DNA of 64,000 bases from Paludibacteraceae bacterium (lineage in GTDB: Bacteria; Bacteroidota; Bacteroidia; Bacteroidales; Paludibacteraceae): positions 18,203-82,202 of the forward strand of contig JAFYWK010000029.1 of the NCBI GenBank assembly GCA_017558065.1, written 5' to 3'. A program made the translations under genes and the position numbers. Below, in pieces: positions 53,423 to 61,581 of the stretch. Numbering within the stretch: position 1 is the stretch's first letter; each line of letters begins with the position of its first letter. Below the pieces are notes generated by a model. That model was not told the origin of the DNA. It saw only the letters and a list, made by a program, of their open reading frames with translations, and ran no database searches.

Positions 53423-53746
53423 TTACCCCTCGTAGGCGTTCCGCTCTTGGCGGAAGACGTAGCGATAGAGGGTCTTGTACTTGGTTTGCGCTTTGAACGC
53501 CATCATGTCCGCAGCGGCTTGCGATGGGTCAGCCATACGCGAACGGGTAGCAGCTGCCACAGCAGCGAACTTCGCGCGGTGCATGAGCTCCTTCTCGGTG
53601 TAGGGTTTGTTCTGTAGGTCACGCTCACCGCGAACGGAGGTGTACTTACGCTCCGACTGCTTGCGGTAGTTGTAGGTGGTGCGGAACTTTTTCGAGATTT
53701 TACCTGAGATGTGATGAATAGGGTCTTCGTAAACAACTTGTGCCAT
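53423..53746 (-). CDS. Small protein of unknown function, paralogue 1
   Basis: The 107-aa basic protein shares with the 99-aa protein at 53922-54221 a GKI-K-x N-terminal pattern, a NKPYT/NPYTG motif and the C-terminal QTKYKTLYRYVFRQE / QTKYKSLHGYMMAQE. No family recognised and no signal peptide or membrane segment. It has a structured upstream region (53747-53868) built like that of its paralogue. Confidence 0.6.
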   Translation of the reverse strand: MAQVVYEDPIHHISGKISKKFRTTYNYRKQSERKYTSVRGERDLQNKPYTEKELMHRAKFAAVAAATRSRMADPSQAAADMMAFKAQTKYKTLYRYVFRQERNAYEG

Positions 53747-53868
53747 AATGTGTTCGGCAATCGAACACCGAGTATAATTTTAAGACAATTGATGTCAATT
53801 ATTGTCAATTCAATGATTATCTTTTGTTTATACTCGGAGTTCGAGATCCTCTATGCCGTGAGAGGGGT
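53747..53868 (-). promoter_or_regulatory. Structured upstream region of paralogue 1 with a sigma70-like promoter
   Basis: A 16-bp inverted repeat (53762-53777 and 53828-53843, one mismatch) encloses 50 bp. On the minus strand the interior has two TTGACA boxes; the nearer (53798 to 53793) is 16 nt from TATACT (53776 to 53771) in the distal stem arm. A CCTCT/AGAGG hairpin (53848-53865) lies farther upstream. GTGTTCGGCAATCGA adjoins the start codon. It could be an invertible or regulated promoter or an RNA leader. Confidence 0.6.
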
Positions 53869-53921
53869 TAAAGGGTTAATTAAGAATGTTGAAATAAGAA
53901 TTAAGAATGTTGAGGTTGGGA

Positions 53922-54221
53922 TTAGAGTTTGGCTAGTTCTTGTGCCATCATGTAGCCGTGGAGAGACTTGTATTTTGTCTGCTTTTTGAACTCCTCTTTG
54001 TATGCCGCTCGTTGTTCAGGAGTGAGTGCCTTGACATTGGCAGATGCTGTAGCCATCTTGGTTTGCTGTGCTTGTTGTGCTGCTGATGGTTCGCCCGTGT
54101 AAGGGTTGCAGATTTGCGAGGTGAAGGTTTCGCCGTACATCTCTTTGAAGATGATGTCGGAATGTTTGCAGATTTTGCCACGGAATTGGCGGAATGGTGC
54201 TTCTAATTTGATTTTACTCAT
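53922..54221 (-). CDS. Small protein of unknown function, paralogue 2
   Basis: The 99-aa protein reads FRQFRGKICKHSDIIFKEMY, then NPYTGEPSAAQQAQQTK, then PEQRAAYKEEFKKQTKYKSL. It is related to the 107-aa protein downstream by its C-terminal QTKYK-L motif. No known domain and no export signal. The gene keeps the same GTGTTCGGCAATCGA string before its start as paralogue 1. Confidence 0.6.
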   Translation of the reverse strand: MSKIKLEAPFRQFRGKICKHSDIIFKEMYGETFTSQICNPYTGEPSAAQQAQQTKMATASANVKALTPEQRAAYKEEFKKQTKYKSLHGYMMAQELAKL

Positions 54222-54358
54222 GTGTGTTCGGCAATCGACCGAACACAGACCGCTACGCTGTTAGAAGTTAGACCGTTTTACTGTTAGATCGCTAACTTCG
54301 TTCGCTGTTAGACATCAAGGTCTGTGTTAATCGGGAAACCTCTATGCCGATTGAGAGG
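54222..54358 (-). promoter_or_regulatory. Structured upstream region of paralogue 2
   Basis: A perfect 10-bp stem AACACAGACC/GGTCTGTGTT (54242-54251 and 54319-54328) encloses an inner 8-bp stem (54264-54271 and 54292-54299). A CCTCT/AGAGG hairpin with the common string CCTCTATGCCG (54339-54358) is at the far end. The same order of parts occurs before paralogue 1, with different stem sequence. Confidence 0.6.
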
Positions 54359-54440
54359 GGTTTTAAAGTTTAGTGATTAGAGTTTAGTGTTTAGAGAAGT
54401 TGATAGTTGAAAGTCTTATGACTTATAACACTCAACTGAA

Positions 54441-54710
54441 TTAGTTTAGTGACTGGGTGTGGAGTGTGCATGTCCAGCTGTGATTGAAGGTGAGAGATTG
54501 GGCGAGGGTTTGGCGAATGATGTCGCATGCCTCGTCGGGATAGAAGAGTTTGGGGTCAAGTGGGACAACCTTAGCAGTAAGGGTGGTACCCTTGGTTGTG
54601 AACTCTGGGTTGAGGGTTTCAAGGTGAAAGAGGACTGCCTCTTTGGCTTGGAGCATCTCTTCTGCGCTTTGGCAGGGAATGGTGATTTTTACAAAGTGTG
54701 TTGGTTTCAT
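54441..54710 (-). CDS. Small protein of unknown function (89 aa)
   Basis: I start at the ATG at 54710 (MKPTHFVKITIPCQSAEEML). The longer frame upstream is Cys-rich and runs through AT-rich repeat sequence. The product has an alternating strand/helix pattern and no signal peptide. No family recognised. Upstream are three TGTCAATT-like words (54728-54775), like those before paralogue 1, followed by a hairpin region. Confidence 0.55.
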   Translation of the reverse strand: MKPTHFVKITIPCQSAEEMLQAKEAVLFHLETLNPEFTTKGTTLTAKVVPLDPKLFYPDEACDIIRQTLAQSLTFNHSWTCTLHTQSLN

Positions 54711-54777
54711 ATTGAATGTTTTTTTAAAACAATTAGTGTCAATTTGGTTGTCAATTAACGTCAATTCGAGGATAGAG

Positions 54778-54830
54778 ATTGTTTGGGTTGGAAGAATGCA
54801 CAGGGCGCATTGGCAACCCGAAACAATCAA
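54778..54830. other. Nested hairpin upstream of the 89-aa gene
   Basis: ATTGTTTGGGTTG pairs with CAACCCGAAACAAT (one bulge), enclosing a second stem AATGC/GCATT. It lies about 25 nt from structured element copy 2. Confidence 0.65.
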
Positions 54831-54857
54831 ATAATTTTTGTCCTCTGTGGGACGCGT

Positions 54858-55026
54858 TTCTATAATAATGCTGCAAAAAATGTATGCGCAGCAAGGATTT
54901 TGTGCATACATTTTGGGATTGAAAATCAAAATATGCACACTCCTCTATTTGTGAACACTTGATAATCTGGCATTTACGATAGGAGTGATTTTTTTTGCAT
55001 TTTTTTTGCTACGCATACATTTGTGC
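54858..55026. other. Structured element, copy 2 (22-nt box, stem-loop, repeated arm)
   Basis: The 22-nt box (54858-54879) is identical to 32044-32065. It leads into the stem AAATGTATGC/GCATACATTT (54878-54887 and 54904-54913) with a 16-nt loop that shares AAGG-ATTTTGT with copy 1. The right arm recurs as GCATACATTTGTGC at 55013-55026. Stem sequence differs from copy 1, but pairing is kept. Confidence 0.7.
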
Positions 55027-55032
55027 AGTCAT

Positions 55033-55569
55033 TTAGTGATTTGCTATATTTAGAAGTTCGGCTAATTGTTCGATAGCAGGTTGTGCTTTTACTGGTATTC
55101 GCTGGCTATTGAGGAAAGCAAAAGGACAGTGATGCGTATCAACGAAGTGGTTGCCGACAATCATCCATCTGCCGATACCTTTCGGCGTGGAGATATATTG
55201 GCGATCTGTCAGGAGGCGGAAGAGGTATACAAGATGTGTTTTCTTACTAATCCAACGAATCTTGCAGTTGGTGGTTTCCCCAGAGAAGATAGCAAGGAAG
55301 TCATCGGGGGTGGTGTCCGCAGCTATCCATTTGGCACGGAGGAGATACTGATAGAGGGTAGTGATGTGGTTGGGATGTGTCGTGAGCCAACGGTAGGTGA
55401 AGGTGGCGGTGGTTACACGCGGTGTAGTGCGCTTGCGTGGGCAAGCTGAGGAGCGGTGCGTGGCGTGCGCATCGGAGATAGTGATAGATAGTCCAAGGAT
55501 GTCATTGATCCGTTGGAGGCAGTTTTGCAACTCGGCGAGTTGCGCAGATGTGATTGATTTGGTTTTCAT
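55033..55569 (-). CDS. Protein of unknown function, possibly mobile-element associated
   Basis: The 178-aa product is basic at the N-terminus (CPRKRTTPR). Its conserved-looking core is LYQYLLRAKWIAADTTPDDFLAIFSGE, then KIRWISKKTHLVYLFRLLTDRQYI and GRWMIVGNHFVD. The pattern reminds me of RteC-like proteins of Bacteroides mobile elements, but I cannot confirm this. It is the first gene of the minus-strand small-gene group and has a strong promoter with a hairpin at the start of the transcript. Confidence 0.6.
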   Translation of the reverse strand: MKTKSITSAQLAELQNCLQRINDILGLSITISDAHATHRSSACPRKRTTPRVTTATFTYRWLTTHPNHITTLYQYLLRAKWIAADTTPDDFLAIFSGETTNCKIRWISKKTHLVYLFRLLTDRQYISTPKGIGRWMIVGNHFVDTHHCPFAFLNSQRIPVKAQPAIEQLAELLNIANH

Positions 55570-55658
55570 AACCGAAAGGATTTATGCTCGGCTCGTATGC
55601 GAGTGGCCACTCATTGCACGTGCAAGTCACACAAACCTTGCGGTTAATAAATAAAAAA

Positions 55659-55715
55659 ACTCGACTTCTTTCGAAATCGAGTGCAAAGGTAATGGATTTT
55701 ATTGAATAAATCAAC
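55659..55715 (-). promoter_or_regulatory. Promoter with a terminator-like hairpin at the transcript start
   Basis: On the minus strand there is TACCTTTG (55691 to 55684) and GTTG (55715 to 55712), spacer 20 nt. Directly after the -7 box the transcript would fold into a stem ACTCGATTTC/GAAGTCGAGT (55682 to 55659, one mismatch) followed by seven T. This is a terminator shape at the 5' end of the message, possibly an attenuator or a very short RNA. The start codon is about 90 nt farther on. Confidence 0.7.
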
Positions 55716-55804
55716 CTATTTGATTGATATATAATGTTATATAGAATCAATCGAACGAGAAAATACTATTTTGTCGAATTTATAGAATCAATTGTTGAAA
55801 TAAG

Positions 55805-55842
55805 AATAAGCCACTGCAAAATTGTGTTTGCAGTGGCTTATT
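55805..55842 (-). terminator. Intrinsic terminator of the NurA-HerA operon
   Basis: AATAAGCCACTGCAAA (55805-55820) pairs perfectly with 55827-55842 around a 6-nt loop. The 16-bp stem begins 15 nt after the stop of the last operon gene. Confidence 0.9.
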
Positions 55843-55856
55843 AGGTAAATATAATT

Positions 55857-56477
55857 TTACTTCGTTACAGTTTGTAATAATTTAGAAAGTTCTGAATATA
55901 AAGGGAAAGCTATTCTAAAAATACGTGAAATCTTTTCACTACTTAATTGTGTAAGTAGATGTTTTTTTGCTTGTAAATCTACCAATCGCACGACACTACC
56001 TTTGATTTTCCATTTGCGCCTTTCTACCGAAATAGATTGTGCAAACTGTCGCATCCCTTTTTGAAATTCTTCCGATGTTTCAAAATTTAGATTTGGTAAT
56101 AACGGAAAGAAGTTTATCATCTGTTCAATGAATTCCCGATCTGTTATTGGTTTACTTCTTAGTATATTCGAGTCTTTTAATGCTGCTAAAATATAGAACC
56201 ACTCATTCTTCATTTGTGGATCAATCTTAGCTCTATCCAATCCGATAGTATCAGTATAGAGAGGCGTTGCAGAACCCAACTCGATAGAATTAGCTATTTC
56301 TTTACGCAACAATAATAATTTCTGGTTAGAATCAAATGATTTACCAAAAATTAAATTCTCCAATACATCCTCACCCAAATCTTCTTGTGGGGCATCATTA
56401 TTAGCTGCATGAAAATGAAAATCCCCTGCAACAACTAAATTGTTTTGCTGTATGTTTATTGTTTCAGCCATTATCAT
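55857..56477 (-). CDS. Last gene of the NurA-HerA operon, unknown protein (206 aa)
   Basis: I do not recognise a family. The protein starts with a short strand-rich segment (ETINIQQNNLVVAGDFHFHAAN). A helical region follows (KLLLLRKEIANSI, NEWFYILAALKDSNIL) and a basic C-terminal part (SVERRKWKIKGSVVRLVDLQ). No membrane segment. ATG (56477) overlaps the stop of the radical SAM gene as ATGA, so it is translationally coupled; an alternative start is at Met3 (56471). It is probably a system-specific subunit, by position only. Confidence 0.7.
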   Translation of the reverse strand: MIMAETINIQQNNLVVAGDFHFHAANNDAPQEDLGEDVLENLIFGKSFDSNQKLLLLRKEIANSIELGSATPLYTDTIGLDRAKIDPQMKNEWFYILAALKDSNILRSKPITDREFIEQMINFFPLLPNLNFETSEEFQKGMRQFAQSISVERRKWKIKGSVVRLVDLQAKKHLLTQLSSEKISRIFRIAFPLYSELSKLLQTVTK

Positions 56478-58381
56478 TTTAGGGTTAAAGCATCAAACTC
56501 TTTTTTGCGCCTATATAATTCAGATGTAGAATCTATAATTTCATAGCGATAATTCTTGTAATATGACAAAATGTGCAGTAACTTTTTATTCGTAGTTAAT
56601 GATTCTATATTGTTAAAGTCGTTTTGAAAAATAAGAGGCTGTAATTCTTCCATTTCAGCAACAGATAGTTGCTTCATCTCCTCACGCCAAGCATCTGTGT
56701 ACCCAATATATTCAAAAAAGAAACGATATAATATAAATGTTTCAGGCATAATAAGTAATTCTTTGTATTCTTCTATATTTTTACCAAATGCTTTTTCAAA
56801 GAAAGACTTTCCGCGACCTATTTTACCTTTTGTTGCATTCAAAATTGCTTGTACTGCACGGATGTATTTTCGATTCCAATATTTACCTATATAATCTCTA
56901 TCATGACTATGCTCCCCTCGGATTGGATGATATTTCATAGGAAAAGAATATATATTAACATTGTACTGCTCACACAAATCTACATTGATGCGCATGCGTT
57001 CGTATAAATCCTCTGGTTTGTCTTGAAAATTATAAAGCAAATAATTAGAAAAATCCTTTAATCCGTTATTTATACTAAGCTCTATTGCATTAAGATATTG
57101 TGGTTGCGTTTTAATATCATCAAAAGCTATACGTAATGGTCGAATGGCAACTTCACTTAGTGCTTTAACAATTTCATTAGTAAATAAACGCGCATCAACT
57201 CCTTGATTAAAATCAATAATACGACGTTTGCCTTTACTGCCAGAATAACGTTTTGTAAAGTATGGTGCGAAAATGTGATATGATTTTATTAAAGCTTCGC
57301 GCGTACATGTGTCTAAGGATAACAGACCAAATTTGTCGCGCGCAGTATATATATCCGTGCGTTCTTCCTCCGAAAAGCGTTTCATCTCTGTTAAACTTTG
57401 TAACAATTTAAATGCTTTACGTGTATAAGCACGATCATTAATATGTAAACGAAGATTGCGAATCGCTAAATCATACTGATTTGTTTCAATATATTTATCA
57501 CCTTCTTCAAATCCACAATCTTTTATATCTTGGATAATCTGCATGAATTGCTGAGATGCCATCACATTATTATCCATCAGCAGCAAATTTTGCTGTTCTC
57601 CATAAAGTCTGCGTGTACGATTGATACGTTCCTTTAATGGAATATAATCAATATAATTTGGCTCTAATGTTTTAACTGCACAAAAAGCACAATTACGAAT
57701 GCAGCCACGAGTTGTATAACTAAAGTAGGCGTTATTATCTGGATAGACATAATCTATTTCATCCAAAATGGAATAATCCAGTGGCAAATTATCTATAATC
57801 TCGTTATTATCTGGATCAATATCTCCTTTTGAATGTAATGTTCCACAATGAGGTTTTATACCTGTTGCCTCGTAAATCTCTTCAGGTTGGATAGATGCCA
57901 ATACACCTCCGACTTGTAAACGATTAATATCTTTAACGAGTGTTTTTGCAAACTCTATTGTTTTGATAGTTATATCCCAATAAAATGTAAAAAGAGTTGT
58001 TACACCCACAAAATCAAACTTTGAAGAATCAGATAAATTCCCCGTTTTGAATTCTTTTCGATATTGATCTATCCACGGATATAATAACACTTCATATTGC
58101 GATTCGTATAATCCAATGGCAGAGAAGTCTGATTTTTGTCCTCTCTTTATATATTGCTTTATTTTATCTCCTCTTAAACGCCAATTTATTGTATCATCAA
58201 TCGCAACGAATTTATTAATACATAAACTTGTTAACCAATCTAACAAGAAATCTTTCAATTCGCCTTTAAAGAAAATAACATCATCGCCACGCATCCGAAA
58301 ATACGTAGCCATTTTCATTAATCCTATAGGAGGAAATTTATTCTTATAATTTGGCTCTATTAGTAAAACCTTACGGCTCAT
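56474..58381 (-). CDS. B12-binding-like radical SAM protein of the NurA-HerA operon
   Basis: The 635-aa protein begins with a Rossmann-like half (KVLLIEPNYKNKFPPIGLMKMATYFRMRG-type start, then FDFVGVTTLFTFYW and LQVGGVLASI) as in cobalamin-binding radical SAM enzymes. The radical SAM motif CIRNCAFC gives Cys227, Cys231 and Cys234 for the 4Fe-4S cluster. Further on are LLLMDNNVMAS, FNQGVDARL and IRPLRIAFDD, typical barrel strands. I see no clear B12-binding DxHxxG motif. The reaction is unknown. The gene overlaps both neighbours by 4 nt (ATGA), so it is an integral operon member. A radical SAM enzyme in such a DNA-processing operon is unusual. Confidence 0.85.
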   Translation of the reverse strand: MSRKVLLIEPNYKNKFPPIGLMKMATYFRMRGDDVIFFKGELKDFLLDWLTSLCINKFVAIDDTINWRLRGDKIKQYIKRGQKSDFSAIGLYESQYEVLLYPWIDQYRKEFKTGNLSDSSKFDFVGVTTLFTFYWDITIKTIEFAKTLVKDINRLQVGGVLASIQPEEIYEATGIKPHCGTLHSKGDIDPDNNEIIDNLPLDYSILDEIDYVYPDNNAYFSYTTRGCIRNCAFCAVKTLEPNYIDYIPLKERINRTRRLYGEQQNLLLMDNNVMASQQFMQIIQDIKDCGFEEGDKYIETNQYDLAIRNLRLHINDRAYTRKAFKLLQSLTEMKRFSEEERTDIYTARDKFGLLSLDTCTREALIKSYHIFAPYFTKRYSGSKGKRRIIDFNQGVDARLFTNEIVKALSEVAIRPLRIAFDDIKTQPQYLNAIELSINNGLKDFSNYLLYNFQDKPEDLYERMRINVDLCEQYNVNIYSFPMKYHPIRGEHSHDRDYIGKYWNRKYIRAVQAILNATKGKIGRGKSFFEKAFGKNIEEYKELLIMPETFILYRFFFEYIGYTDAWREEMKQLSVAEMEELQPLIFQNDFNNIESLTTNKKLLHILSYYKNYRYEIIDSTSELYRRKKEFDALTLK

Positions 58382-59922
58382 TTTGTAATCTCTTTTTCAA
58401 TCTTATCAATCAATGCTTCGCGCTCTTTTTCATTATTAAGTGTTTGATCAATAACATTGTAGATTGTTAATATAAGTTTCTTTTCACGAGAATTAAACTT
58501 ATTATACCCAACATTATCAGTGCGTAAACCACTTGCAATCACATACGATGGATTAGTTGGTTGCTCCGTTTTAGTTGTACTGGTTAAAATGGGAGTTGCA
58601 TTAATTGGTTGAAGCATTAAAAGTGGCGAATTACTCTTTTGCATTTCTTGTTGAAGCTTCGCTAATTTTGCATATGCTTTTTGGCGATCTTCTTGGAGTT
58701 TTGTCCAGCTTTTCTGTAATTTTTCTTTGCTTTCTTCACTTACGACCCCTTTTGATAGTTTTTCTTCGATTGATTTTTTTTCTGCATCCTTACGTCTAAT
58801 GGTTTCATTCTCTGTTCTTAAACCAGATGCAAGATAACATAATTTTTCTAATTTTAAAAAATCTTTTTCTACTAAATTTTCAAACTCTTTCAGCCCATCA
58901 TCTTCACGAAGATAATCTCGATCTGAATTAGGAACTAATTTGCTAGAAGGAAGCACATTTATTTCACCAAAAAAGTATCGAACAAAACGATGTTTATCAC
59001 CATTTGTCATAAACTTGTAACATGTTGTTTCATCTCCTAATTGAATATTCTCACAACGCAAACGAATGTTAGCAGCATTATGATTTTTTATAATTCCACG
59101 CAAATGAGAAATAGAATACCACCCCCAATAAATAGGAACACCTAAACTATTTGTTTGGTAAAAAAAATCTACACCAGAGATATCATCTTCCATTTGTTTT
59201 GCAACAAATGACATTGTATAATCTTTGAAAATTTGTGTATCACCTACAAATATATTATAGCAATCCAAATGCAGATTATGTTCCTTCATGAAATCGTATA
59301 TCTTTCTCCTAAACACGAAATGATTAGAATAATCGACAGGAGAAACCATTGATAGATAATCACGAATGTCTTTTTCAACAAGCAATTTTTCATCTGTAAC
59401 ATCTTCCATTATCACTTTGAAATAGTGCTTTTCTTTATACGAATCATCCTTTTTTACCGTTATTTGCGTGATAGAATCTATAACTTCCCCGACTTCACTA
59501 TCATCGTTATTATCATCTAGTATTTGAGTTAATCGAACAGCATCCCATGTTACTATTGAAACAATATCTTCATCGAAATAGGAAGTTTCAAATTTCAATG
59601 TCTTACAATATGCCAAGCCGCCCAAACGCCCTATTCCACGGAATCCTTTATTGACTCCACGCACTTTTTCGGAGCATGCCACATCAATAAGTAATGCACG
59701 AACAGAATCAGCTCTTACTCCAGTTGCATTATCTTCTATAGTAATACGCTTCAATTGCTGTTCAATGGTTACATATACATTATAATCTAAATCTGGGCGT
59801 AATTTACGTGCAGTATCAATTTGGTCAGCAGCATTTTGGATATATTCTCTATATACACATTTACTGTCTTTGTACATACTGCGAGTCACAGACTCTAATA
59901 GATTTTTTCCAACTCGTGCCAT
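58378..59922 (-). CDS. GHKL (Hsp90/MutL/MORC-like) ATPase of the NurA-HerA operon
   Basis: The 514-aa protein has an N-terminal GHKL ATPase. Motif N is REYIQNAADQID (Glu27, Asn30, Asp33), then the Asp-Asn-x-TG motif IEDNATG (62-68), then the lid GFRGIGRLGG (93-102). The middle part lacks recognisable DNA-mismatch or kinase domains. A charged coiled coil (about 385-430) precedes a short C-terminal domain. Such ATPases often form ATP-driven dimeric clamps. The start overlaps the HerA stop (TAATG), and the stop overlaps the radical SAM start (ATGA). Confidence 0.88.
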   Translation of the reverse strand: MARVGKNLLESVTRSMYKDSKCVYREYIQNAADQIDTARKLRPDLDYNVYVTIEQQLKRITIEDNATGVRADSVRALLIDVACSEKVRGVNKGFRGIGRLGGLAYCKTLKFETSYFDEDIVSIVTWDAVRLTQILDDNNDDSEVGEVIDSITQITVKKDDSYKEKHYFKVIMEDVTDEKLLVEKDIRDYLSMVSPVDYSNHFVFRRKIYDFMKEHNLHLDCYNIFVGDTQIFKDYTMSFVAKQMEDDISGVDFFYQTNSLGVPIYWGWYSISHLRGIIKNHNAANIRLRCENIQLGDETTCYKFMTNGDKHRFVRYFFGEINVLPSSKLVPNSDRDYLREDDGLKEFENLVEKDFLKLEKLCYLASGLRTENETIRRKDAEKKSIEEKLSKGVVSEESKEKLQKSWTKLQEDRQKAYAKLAKLQQEMQKSNSPLLMLQPINATPILTSTTKTEQPTNPSYVIASGLRTDNVGYNKFNSREKKLILTIYNVIDQTLNNEKEREALIDKIEKEITK

Positions 59923-61577
59923 TAGTCGTTATGATATTTATATATTGGTTTTGGGAATTTAATATTAAGTAAAGAACGGAATATAGGATTTTGAATGATA
60001 TATTCTCCCTGTTTTAATCGTGTTAACATTGTCTTGTAGACTTGCGGAACAAAACGAAAATCTTCTTTTGTAATTTCTATTGCATTTGTGCGACCAAATG
60101 CTTGCGTTGCACAATTACCTTTGATGCGTTTATGAATGTCACTAACAAATTGTTCTGCACCAAATAATACAATGCCTAAAGAACGCCCGCGCTCTGTTAT
60201 ATCAAGCAATTGTCGTAGAATAGGAGAGGATTTAGGAACATCATTTGATGCATATTTATTCAATTCATCAATAAAGATAACTATGCGATCTGGAATATCC
60301 TCGCGCTCCGAACTAAGTTTAAGGTTATATACAGCGCGCATTACATCTCCAAATACAAAACCTTGTGAATCTTCATCCAACTTAGAAATATCAACGACCA
60401 TAACCTCGTTATTCTTAATCTCCGCTATTTTATCACGTAAGCGTATACCTGTTGTGCCTAAACTATTTGTAAACATTTGTTTGTTTTTTTGATAACACTT
60501 ATTAAACAAGCGATAGAACTTACGCCAACTCATTACAGAGATTTCTTTTCCTTGTGTGCTTTTCTCTTGTGGATTAGCTTGCTCTTTTAATGCTTTGAGA
60601 AAATCTTCCCAAGATTCTAATCCTCTAAACGCACCACTTCCCGCGATAATGTAATTAATAATAGACTCTATTGTTTCATTGGGATCATCAACATTAGCGA
60701 AAAGTAAATCTAGACATTCTTTATCTTCTGGAGATTCAAACAAATATTTATATTGGAAAGCCTGTTGTTTCCTTAATCGACTTTCCAAACGTGATTTTTT
60801 TTCATATGTATAGAGTGTTCCGTCAGAAGCATATGGATAATAATATGTAACATGCTGGAAAGGTTTCATATCCATACCTAATGTTTCATATATAGGTTGT
60901 ATCTCATTCAGTTCATCTTGACGAGTATTTTTCTCATCAATAGTAAGCAAATCAGTTCCTTTTACATTCATCATAATAAAAGCAACAGATTCTCGTTTTT
61001 CTTTTTGCACGGTATCCTGCAAAGCTTTCATGAGAAACATCGCATATGATGTTTTGGAAGCCAAACCTGAAATACCTGATATATTAAGATGTGCTCCTTC
61101 TGGACCTATCAAAAAATTAGAATTGAAATGTACTGGTAAAATCTTTTGTTCTACGCCATCATACATTTGAATATATCCAGCAGGAATAGGATTTTTCACA
61201 TTATCCAATCCTAATGCAATTTGTATCTCATCTTCTGAAGCCAAACGAACACAACTACCTTCTGTAACTGGTATATAAATGTTAGCAGAGTTTCCAACGA
61301 CTTTGCATTTTACATAGTTCATCCCTATACGGTCAGTATACGAAGAAGAATCAACTTGTCCAAAATCACTTGATATATAGCCTGCTAATGGACTTGGTGC
61401 GTCTGTTATATGGGCAATTTCCTCAACCACACCAAAAGTTTTAGACTGTTCAAGGTGATGTTCTACCACTACTACATCAAATGGTTTAAGTTTCCGTTCT
61501 TTACTCGTCCAGAAAGTAAACTCCTCTATAGTCGATGGAAGTTTCTCAGTCGCAATTATTTTACCTATAATCTCCAT
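59922..61577 (-). CDS. herA: HerA-like DNA translocase with a variant P-loop
   Basis: The 551-aa protein has an N-terminal HAS-barrel-like domain (1-130). The FtsK-HerA ATPase follows: the P-loop-like GISGLASKTS (168-177), and Walker B with IVIFIDELNKYAS. Further motifs are RGRSLGIVLFGAEQFVSDIHKRI and CATQAFGR with the arginine finger region. The usual GxTGSGKS is replaced by a longer ASKT form that I recall from a HerA subgroup; the conserved Lys and Thr remain. HerA hexamers pump DNA and partner with the NurA nuclease. It is preceded by nurA (4-nt gap) and overlaps the GHKL gene. Confidence 0.88.
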   Translation of the reverse strand: MEIIGKIIATEKLPSTIEEFTFWTSKERKLKPFDVVVVEHHLEQSKTFGVVEEIAHITDAPSPLAGYISSDFGQVDSSSYTDRIGMNYVKCKVVGNSANIYIPVTEGSCVRLASEDEIQIALGLDNVKNPIPAGYIQMYDGVEQKILPVHFNSNFLIGPEGAHLNISGISGLASKTSYAMFLMKALQDTVQKEKRESVAFIMMNVKGTDLLTIDEKNTRQDELNEIQPIYETLGMDMKPFQHVTYYYPYASDGTLYTYEKKSRLESRLRKQQAFQYKYLFESPEDKECLDLLFANVDDPNETIESIINYIIAGSGAFRGLESWEDFLKALKEQANPQEKSTQGKEISVMSWRKFYRLFNKCYQKNKQMFTNSLGTTGIRLRDKIAEIKNNEVMVVDISKLDEDSQGFVFGDVMRAVYNLKLSSEREDIPDRIVIFIDELNKYASNDVPKSSPILRQLLDITERGRSLGIVLFGAEQFVSDIHKRIKGNCATQAFGRTNAIEITKEDFRFVPQVYKTMLTRLKQGEYIIQNPIFRSLLNIKFPKPIYKYHND

Positions 61578-61581
61578 AGTA

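Noticed and set aside
54711-54938. 76-codon N-terminal extension of the 89-aa protein
   Set aside because: Cys-rich and encoded by repeat- and hairpin-bearing DNA; the ATG at 54710 gives a compact product.
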